Part shown: piece by piece, positions 55,991-64,000 of the stretch
Numbering within the stretch: the stretch's first letter is position 1
Layout: each line of letters opens with the position of its first letter
NCBI RefSeq assembly: GCF_932526225.1
Contig: NC_064036.1
Span: 19,180,953 to 19,244,952 of the forward strand
From: Nematostella vectensis
Lineage: Eukaryota > Cnidaria > Anthozoa > Actiniaria > Edwardsiidae
DNA: 64,000 nt
Reading direction: 5' to 3'
Program-made: the position numbers and the translations under genes
Notes under the pieces: generated by a model
The model's database searches: none
Seen by the model: the letters and a program-made list of their open reading frames with translations, nothing else
What the model was told of the DNA's origin: nothing

Positions 55991-58900
55991 ATGGAATCAA
56001 GTGCTGTTACAGCGGTAACCCCAGTATTTGAAAATAAACTGCAGAAGAAAGTATACCAGAACTGGCTCAAGGTCGGCCTTGCTCTGGGTATTACATGCAA
56101 AGGAATCCGTCCTTACATCGACAGAGAGATACAGAAATACCACGGCTTTTTGTTGACCAAGCTTGCTGCCGCTCCTGCCTGCCCTTGCCACCCTGCTGTT
56201 CGCGGCGGTCACGTGAAAACTTGCCTGTGGGCTCGTGAGCTTGCCAGTCACCATCTTAGAGGCAAGCCAACATGGCAACAGAGTGACTCCACTAAATGGA
56301 AGGACCCAAACCTTGGGCCATGGGAAGTAGCCAAGCTGTATATGCCATCACTGGGTGGGCGTGTCGCTGCGTGTGTCGATGCAGCAACTACAGACCCAAC
56401 AGGACTGTTAAACGTCCTCTACTGGTGCGACTTCTTTAAGGCCCAGAAAGCTGTCGTTGATGCAGTTCGGGAAACTCGAAATGTTTGGGGACATGCTGCA
56501 GAACAGGAATTACTGGAGCATGAAGCGAATGATGCCATCAGCTCCTTTAAAAATTTGCTAAAAGACCCTGAACTTTTGCTTGATCCCAATGCCGAGGATG
56601 CTCTGAAGAAAATTAAAGATCTGGAAAATCGTGATATGATAAGCTTCGATGAGCTTGATTTAAAAGTGATTAAGGATCTGGTCAGCTCATTTAAGGAGGA
56701 TATTGTAGCGAAGCTGGATGAATTGAGTGAGACTCGCTCTGAAGAAGATTTACAACTTCTAACTAAAATCATTGAGTTGAATAACACTATTGAACAGTTG
56801 AGGAGTAACTTTCCAGCCACACACGATACCCAAGAACACCGTATTTACTATTACCCTATCATGTCTGCGGCGCTCTTTTTGGTTGCTCGTACTATAGCAT
56901 TATTCTTCTATAGCAAACCTTCCAAGCATCTACTCATCATCTTTTTCCTGGCCGTTGTTTTAGTTGTTACATTGGATAAGGGCGATTCAGACAGAGGTAC
57001 GTACAATGACGTTTTTAATGAAACAATAGGAAAGACCTTCAAGTTTGGGATGCTCAGGTTCCCGAAAAGACGCATCTCCCCTTCCCGCCATAAAAAAAAA
57101 TCCGTAGCCATATACTACATCATATACGTATCGCTTTACGTTATTCCACTTTCTTTCTTTCTTTCTGTTTAGGATGCGATGCAATAGCCTCATTTCACGG
57201 CAGTGTAAATCCGAAGGAGTTTGACTTTACTGATTACCTTGTCTCAAAGAATGAAGGTTTCCTTGGTCGTCGGTGGCTTCTGGAGAAAGTGTCCAATGCT
57301 TCCAAAGGAAAAGGCAACAAAGGTATCATCATCACTGGAGATCCTGGGTCAGGAAAAACTTCGTTTATTGCAAATGTTATTTGTTCTCAATTCTCGAGCT
57401 ATTCGATGAATATCAGAGTCCTCGGTTACCATATGTGCATCAGCTCGTACCGCAGTACAAAGGAGCCAGCTAAATTTGTACGCAGCGTAGCGGCAATGAT
57501 CAGTTCTGTAATAAAGGAATACTCATATATTACTTTAAATAATATTTACATACAACAGAAGCTAGATACTTGCGTTAACGACCCTGTGGATTGCTTCGAC
57601 CAAGTTGTACTTTCTCCACTACGCCACATTTTAGATCCTCCGTCTAATCAAATGTTTCTCGTGGTTGATGCCCTAGACGAATGTATACTCGAAACAGGAA
57701 GAAAAAATGAAATTGTTGAACTTCTGAGTAAAACGCTTGACCAATTTCCTTCTTGGGTTAAAGTTCTTTTGACATCTCAAAAAGTTCCAAGTATTTTGAC
57801 TGAGTTTTCTTCTCCGCACGTGTCTCTTGTTGAGATCGAGCAAGATAACCCAAACAACTTGTATGACATCGAACAGTATGTGTCGCATAAGCTATACGAA
57901 CAGTCCACAGTATGGTCTCGCATGGTGTCGTTTTTAACTGGCAATACTGACGAGAGAATCTCCTCTTTGATAAAGAGGAGCGAAGGAAACTTCCTATACA
58001 TAAAAGTAATGTTGGAGTACATGCAAACCGAGAAGCTGCAAGGACCCGAACAGATCAATGATGTACCAAAGTCCGTTCATAGAATCTATATGAGCTATCT
58101 TAAACGCCACTTCACCGAAGAAGAGTTTGTTCCTGTGCGTAGAATACTTGAAGTCCTTGTGGCAGCATACGAACCTCTCCTAACTACAGATCTATACCAT
58201 GTTATTCGCGCAAAAAATCAAAGTTCTGATTCTAACTATTACTATGATATTCTAAGGACTTTGGATAGGTTGTCAATGTTTTTACATTTTTCACGACAAC
58301 GTAAAACAGTGCAAGTCTTTCACAGTTCTCTGTCAGTTTGGCTTACAAGCAACGAAACCTTGGGTGGACCTTTCTATGTGAACAGAAGTAATGGTCACCA
58401 GTCTCTTGCAGAATACTTCTTGAGCGTAGTCGAGAAAAATAGTCAACGATTTGGATACCGCCTGGGTTTTTATCTCGCAAATCATATATTTGAGGGCGGA
58501 ACTATTGCTAAACATAAAGGGCGTTTCTTAGCGTTACCATCAGAGCTTCTAAACAGTTCAGATTCTACAACCAACATGACTGCATTGCACTTCGCTGTGA
58601 GCACATCAAACACGGGTGTTATAGGACTTCTTGCAAATCATTTCTCAACTGTAGATTGTCTGGATCGTAATAGTCGAACCCCAGCATTTATAGCAGCTTC
58701 CACTGGCCAGAAGAATATTCTCGCGATACTCTTTCAAAAAGGTGCTAACTTGTTTCACGTGACAAACTCACTAAGCAAAAAGCACCAACAACGGGCTAAA
58801 AATCCTGTCAAAGACTGCAAAAGGTTGATGTGCGGATACTCGTTGCTGCACGCTGCAGCCCAAGGTGGCCATGTAGAAACTGTCAAGTTCCTGTTGAATC

Positions 58901-61900
58901 ACAAATTGAGTAAGGATGCTGAGTCCGGAGCCGGTAATACACCTATGCAGATAGCTGCTCAATACGGCCGCGTGTCTGTCATGGAGGTACTGCACAAACA
59001 CGGTGCACCATGCGACGCCCGACCCCTTCGTAGCGCTGCCGCAGGAGGCCATCTACCTGCGGTCCGGTTCCTTCACCAGGCTGGTGTTTCGGATGAGTGC
59101 GTCCCGTGCAAATATTCCATTTCTCCAAGCTACATGAAGCAGAGAGTTGGAAAACTTGTCGATGATGAGTATCTCTGGAGATGTGAGACGGCACTGCATA
59201 TTGCGTCTGCAATGGAACAACCAGATATTGTTAGTTATATCTTGCGCAGTAATGATACCGCCCTTACATGCTACGACTACCTAGGAATGCGTCCACTTCA
59301 TAAAGCAGTTGTTTATAACAGCATTAAGTCACTTAAAGCCTTCTTAGAATATGGTGTGTCCCCGTTATCAAGGTGTGCTCCGGCCGAGGTGTTATCTACT
59401 TACCCAGAAGATAAATACAAAAACATTGCCGATTATTTTGAACCATGCATTTGTAGATACAACGCGCTTCACCTCGCGGCTCGACACGGCCGAGTTAATA
59501 TGATTGCGACACTTTTGGAATATGGAGCTAAAACAGAAGTATTAGATGCTTGCGGATCACAAGCTGTGCATGTTGCAGCCTGTTACGATCAGGTCGGTGT
59601 CCTGTCCTTATTGGTGGCTGAATATAAAGTTGATGTAAACAGCAGAGACCTGATTGGAAAGACTCCATTCCACTACGCCGTGAAGTGCAAAGCAGCAGGA
59701 GCCTTAAAGAGACTGTTCAAACTAGGTGCAAATATACATGCAGAGGATGATGAGGGGAACAAAGCTCATTATGTGTTTGAGGATTTACAGGACGCAATCT
59801 TAGTAGACCCTTATGTGGAAAATAGGGAAGATAAAATCAAACTTTCAAGTGAGAAGATTGATGGCATCATTAGCAAGGCATTTCCAAAGCATTTGATTTC
59901 CTTCTCTATTATCAAGCTGTACATCAAAACAAAGATTAACATGTCAGTGATTCATCGTGTTTTCGAAGTGACTGAGGTGGAGGAGAATTTCTATTTCTCA
60001 CAAGGAAGATCGATGTCCTGTCTGTTGCTAGGAACGAACAAGCCCATGGAGACATCGCCGCTTGTTCTTTTTTCCACTACAGCTATGTTTATATTTCATG
60101 TTGACAGCCACATATCCGCCCTAATAAGACGTCGCCTGCTAAACGTACCAGGTCTTGTGCCTTTGGGACGGCGAGCCCCTTCCACGGCTTTGAATTTGAT
60201 GGGTATACAACTTAACTGCACTTTCCTCGTCTCTGCAGTTAGGAGTAACTACGTATATGTCGTTGAGGTACTCTTGAGTGCCGGTATGGACGTGAACTGT
60301 CACGAGGATAAGACAGGAGACACCCCACTGCTCACCTACCTACGCACTGGCGGGCGCAACATGGCCAAGGTGTTGACGAAATATAATATGGAGATTGACA
60401 TCAAGTGTGGGGAGTACTTCGTTGATTCTGTTCTTCATTTGTCTCTTTACCATAAGCTTCATTACTTGCACTATTTAGGCCTGGCTTTACCTGATGATAC
60501 GCTTATATTGCTTAATAACATATTGTTTGATTATTTACTTTTCGACTTCAGAGAATACAACAATGGCGTTAAAAATGCTACGATCTTGAATGGGATTGGG
60601 CCTGTACTTAAAGCTATCAATGCACACCCTGACGGAGATCAGGTGATTAACAAATGTTTTGACATTGAAGGTTTTTCGCCATTCCAGAGAGCAGTGCAGG
60701 GCGCAAATCTTTTAGCCGTGACCCAATTGGTAAACGCCCATAATGCAGACCTATGGTCTTGCACAGAAGATGGAAAAAGTCCTTTGCTTCTTTCCGTGTG
60801 GTATGCTATCAAGTACCGTCCCTACCTGAACTTGCATGAACCAAGTCTCATAACAAATTTGGAAATCAAGCTTGCGTCTCACACAGCCAAATTTCTCTTA
60901 ACAAAAATGATTAAAACAAAGCCAGTGCCGATTGGCTGCAACCGGAGGTCAAAAGATCTAACTATTTACCATGTTGCTGCATCTCGTTGTATGTCTGATT
61001 TTGTAAATTTTTTGTTGACCTTAAGTAAATTTACAAAGTATTTGAGAGATATCGACCAAGACTGTGTAACACAACATGGGATCACACCATTTTACCTCGC
61101 TTCTCTGTATGCAGGAGATGTAGGGAACGTTCAAGAACAATTGTGTTACGTCACCATGAGAAATATTCTCGCTTATGGAGGAAAACATGATGTTTACCCT
61201 AGCTATACAACTGAGTTCTTTTTATTATTCAACGCAATTTTCAATACATTCCCAGACGAAAAGCTGCAAATTCCAGTAAAATTGAAGCACTTGCGTCAAC
61301 TTCGATCATCTTTTGAATCAACAGAATGCTTGATGCTGCAGTGTCTCGACCTGAAAACTCTGCAAAGGAATTTACCAACCTTCATTACTCAGGACGCCTT
61401 GGCCTTTTTTAATGGCTTAAAAAGACTAGACTTATTCCTTAAAGATAAGGCTGAGGATATCGACTTCATTCATAAGCTTAATGTGCTAGAGTCAGTAGGT
61501 CATTGCGTGAAACGAAAACCGCCAGCACCTGAAAGCACAAAACCTGAAAACCCAAAACCTGAAGACATAAAATGCAAAAGAATGGTTCAAATTCCTGATA
61601 TGTGTGCACCAGAATCACAAATCGTATTCCAGCATCTTGCTTTGGAAAGTGACGAATATTTTCAGACATTTTTTGAGAAATACACATCTTTTATGAGGAC
61701 ATTGAGGAAAGAAGTGCAGTTTGTTGAAGATAAAGAAGAATTGATAAAATTAAATAGCACAATATTCTGTTTGTGGCGAAGCAAAATGTTAGCATTTGTC
61801 AAACTAAGATTTATGCTGTCGAATTTAGACTTCTGGCAAAAGCAGATAAAAAAGAACTTAGTTTTTCCAAGTTTCTCAACGAATACGCGATATCGTTTAA

Positions 61901-62052
61901 AAAGGATTCTTATAGATGTGACTGATGATGAGCTGATCGACATCGTAACCATTTTAATCAAAGGAGAGGCCTCAAGAATGTTCAACTATCTCAGAGCACT
62001 ACAGTTACCTAAAGCACCACTTTATAAAGAAACGTTGAAACCGAAAAAATAG
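55991..62052 (+). CDS. HEPN / transmembrane / STAND NTPase / ankyrin protein, NLR-like, 1961 residues
   Basis: Exons 55991-56996 and 57173-62052 join in phase 1 across a 176-base intron (acagag/gtacgt; ctgtttag/gatgcg) and end at TAG. Residues about 15-190 form a DZIP3/CXorf38-type HEPN domain (NWLKVGLAL, PWEVAKLYMP, TGLLNVLYW) with the intact ribonuclease-type motif R163-N-V-W-G-H168 and a Cys/His cluster (CPCH, HVKTC). A charged helical linker follows. Two hydrophobic segments at about 287-307 and 312-328 could cross the membrane once or as a hairpin. The NTPase has FLGRRWLLEKV, Walker A GDPGSGKT (391-398) and Walker B FLVVDALDEC (497-506), closest to TANC/NACHT-like STAND enzymes. Ankyrin repeats fill about 800-1200 and recur to about 1540 and beyond. 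Such layouts suit a sensor that oligomerises on ligand binding and activates an effector. Immune function is an inference; a scaffold like TANC is the main alternative. Confidence 0.88.
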
Positions 62053-62482
62053 GGCTAGAACGTTCTGACCGCATACGGTTGTGTTCAATGCCTTTTTTTA
62101 ATAGAAAGTGTGCTTATAGTCTATCATAACACTACATCACACTACATTATATAAGAGAAAGAAGAGATTCAAGGTGCGAATTGTACAAAGCAACCATTTT
62201 GGGCACCTCGTCGTGTCGTTGGCCGAGGTCATTATTGTCAAATACTGTCACTAAACTGTCTACTTATCGCAGCTACATATCTGAATGTGTAACGACAGCT
62301 TTGAGCTCAGGTCGATCTTCAAAGGCTGTAGAAAATGTTAATTTAAAAACTGTACTTGGATCAGGAAAGCCTTCGATATATATGATATGCAGATTGCATT
62401 TAGCTTGTTTTGGTAAACTAGTGTTTTAGGAAAGAGATAGTATCCGTTTTTGTACTCTGGACACCGCGTCCTATCATATTTA

Positions 62483-62495
62483 AATAAAAAATAAA
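62483..62495 (+). terminator. Poly(A) signals of the HEPN-STAND gene
   Basis: Two AATAAA motifs (62483 and 62490) about 430 bases after the stop. Confidence 0.5.
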
Positions 62496-63566
62496 AGTGG
62501 AATTTGAAAGTCTCTAGTTGATCTTAGTTTTGAGAAAGGAAACATTCGTGCAAGCAGCTTTAATTGCTGGCGATGACAGCCAATGTTGCTAGTCAAGCAA
62601 TATTGGCGTAGTTTAAAGGATCGACTTTGACAATCTACATATACCACGGCGAGGATAGTTTTTATATAAAAATGTTACTTACGCTACGATTTTTTGTCCT
62701 GAAGAATTCGGGGGCAGTCGCACTTTCGTTACAAAGTAAATATACACCGTGAAGAAATCCTTTTGCATCTTGTCGAATTTACTCACAAAAAAATTTACTC
62801 TGAGCTGGATTGGTGACGGTAGCATTCTTGAAAAATACCGCTACCAGTGCAACTGCCCCTTTAATTGTCGCATTGTCGTACCTAGTGTCGCGCGATGCAC
62901 GTTGGTGAGGTTGAAGAAGGGCACGGTGCATGACGGTCAGGATCCGTCCACGCATCAGGGTTCCTCCTGTGGATGTCCGCGCAGCAGCAAATAACGACTG
63001 GGTACGAGTCTGTTATTGTTGAGAGGGCCGTAAAAACGTTAGAAAAACGTAGGAAAAAAACACCGGACAGCCTTTATCTGCTGGTGTGCGTCGGACCTTT
63101 TGGTCTGCGTCGACAGTTGACTATGAAATAAGATCTTTAAAAGAAAACGTCGACAAGACTTATACCTGCCTTCTTCTGTATACGAGTTTTTTAAAGAGTC
63201 TGTTTCGCCATCGTGGGTTGCGCGTGTGATGTCTAATCCCTTGGCTGGACACGGGCGTAGCTACCGTGCAAATTGCAGTAAGAAATATTTGCTAATAGCA
63301 CTCTCTCTCTAGAACTTGACCAAAGTCTCAAGTCTAGCTGCAACAGTGTGCGGATCCTAGCTTTCCAACAGTGTTTTGCGGTCCCATCTCTAATCACTCG
63401 TCGCTGTGCTAATACGAGCACAAATTGATGGCTGCAAGTATTTTTCATAAAAAATACAGTTATGAGCATATTGGGAGAGTGCCCGAGGACATTATTAGAT
63501 CTTGGGGAATAATTGAGTGCTGTGCTTATGGATATTTGCAAGCAAAAGTGGATTTCTTGTTAGGCT

Positions 63567-63634
63567 TTCCCTGCTAGCGAGGCCTATTTTAACGGTATTA
63601 TAATACAGAGAAAAAGGCCTCTGCTAGCAGGGAA
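63567..63634. repeat. Inverted repeat, about 19-bp arms
   Basis: ttccctgctagcgaggcct at 63567 pairs with aggcctctgctagcagggaa (63615-63634) apart from a one-base bulge; the loop is about 30 bases. Each arm is flanked by gttaggct in direct orientation. Confidence 0.8.
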
Positions 63635-64000
63635 TGTTAGGCTTTGCCTGGATGAGAAAATGTTTTTTTTGATAAATCACCACAGCAATCCTAAATGCTG
63701 TCTTTTCTGAAACCAAATTGATTGCAAAATTGTTTACACTGCTTTTCTGGGTCTGTATGACCTGGAATTGATTTGTTTGGCTTTGGAAATGGGGTTGGAG
63801 CATCAGAATAAAGGCATCGGATGAATGCATATCTTCAAGACCATTTTTCTCTTAGACTGATGCCTTAGTATCTTTATCTTGTTGTGTTTATTTTGCATTA
63901 AGGATTTTTTTTTTTGGTTGTGGGTACCTCTCAAGGCCGGTACAGGCCGGCTGAGGTGTCAATGGGTTAAATGCTTGCATTGTCTTTGATCGCGAACGAC

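Larger units (their letters stand above)
62053..64000. other. 3' flank of the HEPN-STAND gene, gene-free
   Basis: About 430 bases of presumed 3' UTR, then sequence without recognisable exons. The frame at 62749-62994 has no family motif. A strong hairpin lies at 63567-63634. Confidence 0.45.

Noticed and set aside
57289-57291. Separate gene starting at 57289
   Set aside because: The codon is GTG, and the frame is continuous with exon 2 from 57173, which completes the NTPase N-terminal segment.
62749-62994. ORF of 81 residues downstream of the HEPN-STAND gene
   Set aside because: No recognisable domain and no evidence of transcription.

Overview
The window looks like nuclear DNA of a cnidarian, most likely a sea anemone close to Nematostella. 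It is AT-rich, with intron-containing animal genes in both orientations, canonical GT-AG introns, many small repeats and few large autonomous transposons. The host is inferred from gene content and texture; nothing in the sequence names the species.

Layout. 1-2.6 kb: the last two coding exons of SAP30BP, directly behind a 40-bp minisatellite. 2.6-6.6 kb: gene-free, with a broken mariner transposase, a short inverted-repeat element and a 24-bp satellite. 6.6-17.6 kb: a complete seven-exon VWA5B-type gene (VIT + VWA, 1172 codons). 17.6-24.6 kb: repeats and intergenic DNA. 24.6-28.4 kb: a two-exon Shaker-type (Kv1) potassium channel. 30.2-31.2 kb: a one-exon class A GPCR interrupted by one stop codon inside its DRY-equivalent motif. 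31.9-33.2 kb: a decayed core-2 GlcNAc-transferase-like gene. 33.2-36.1 kb: a foldback element whose arms are arrays of palindromic 63-bp units. 36.9-40.2 kb: a Bmt2-type rRNA methyltransferase (-) head to head with ribosomal protein RPS24 (+). 40.4-45.6 kb: a nine-exon HSD17B14-like short-chain dehydrogenase (-), tail to tail with RPS24. 48.0-55.9 kb: a 6.5-kb strongly G-depleted insertion between two 661-bp direct repeats. 56.0-62.1 kb: a two-exon gene for a 1961-aa HEPN / transmembrane / STAND NTPase / ankyrin protein.

Two observations stand out. First, three unrelated genes (SAP30BP, VWA5B-like, HSD17B14-like) each carry an intronic minisatellite whose unit contains the splice site of the neighbouring exon. 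This creates arrays of decoy acceptors (34 units) or decoy donors (18 and about 5 units) beside the real site. Second, the last gene joins a HEPN domain with an intact RNxxxH ribonuclease-type motif to a membrane segment, a TANC/NACHT-like NTPase and ankyrin repeats. This is the layout expected of an NLR-like sensor with an RNase effector. Its upstream region has been duplicated around an insertion whose repeat copies differ by clustered one-strand G-to-A changes.

Together the genes give a mixed housekeeping (RPS24, Bmt2, SAP30BP, both nuclear or ribosomal), signalling (Kv channel, GPCR), metabolic (SDR) and putative immune (HEPN-STAND) neighbourhood. RPS24 and Bmt2 both serve the ribosome and share one 284-bp intergenic promoter region.
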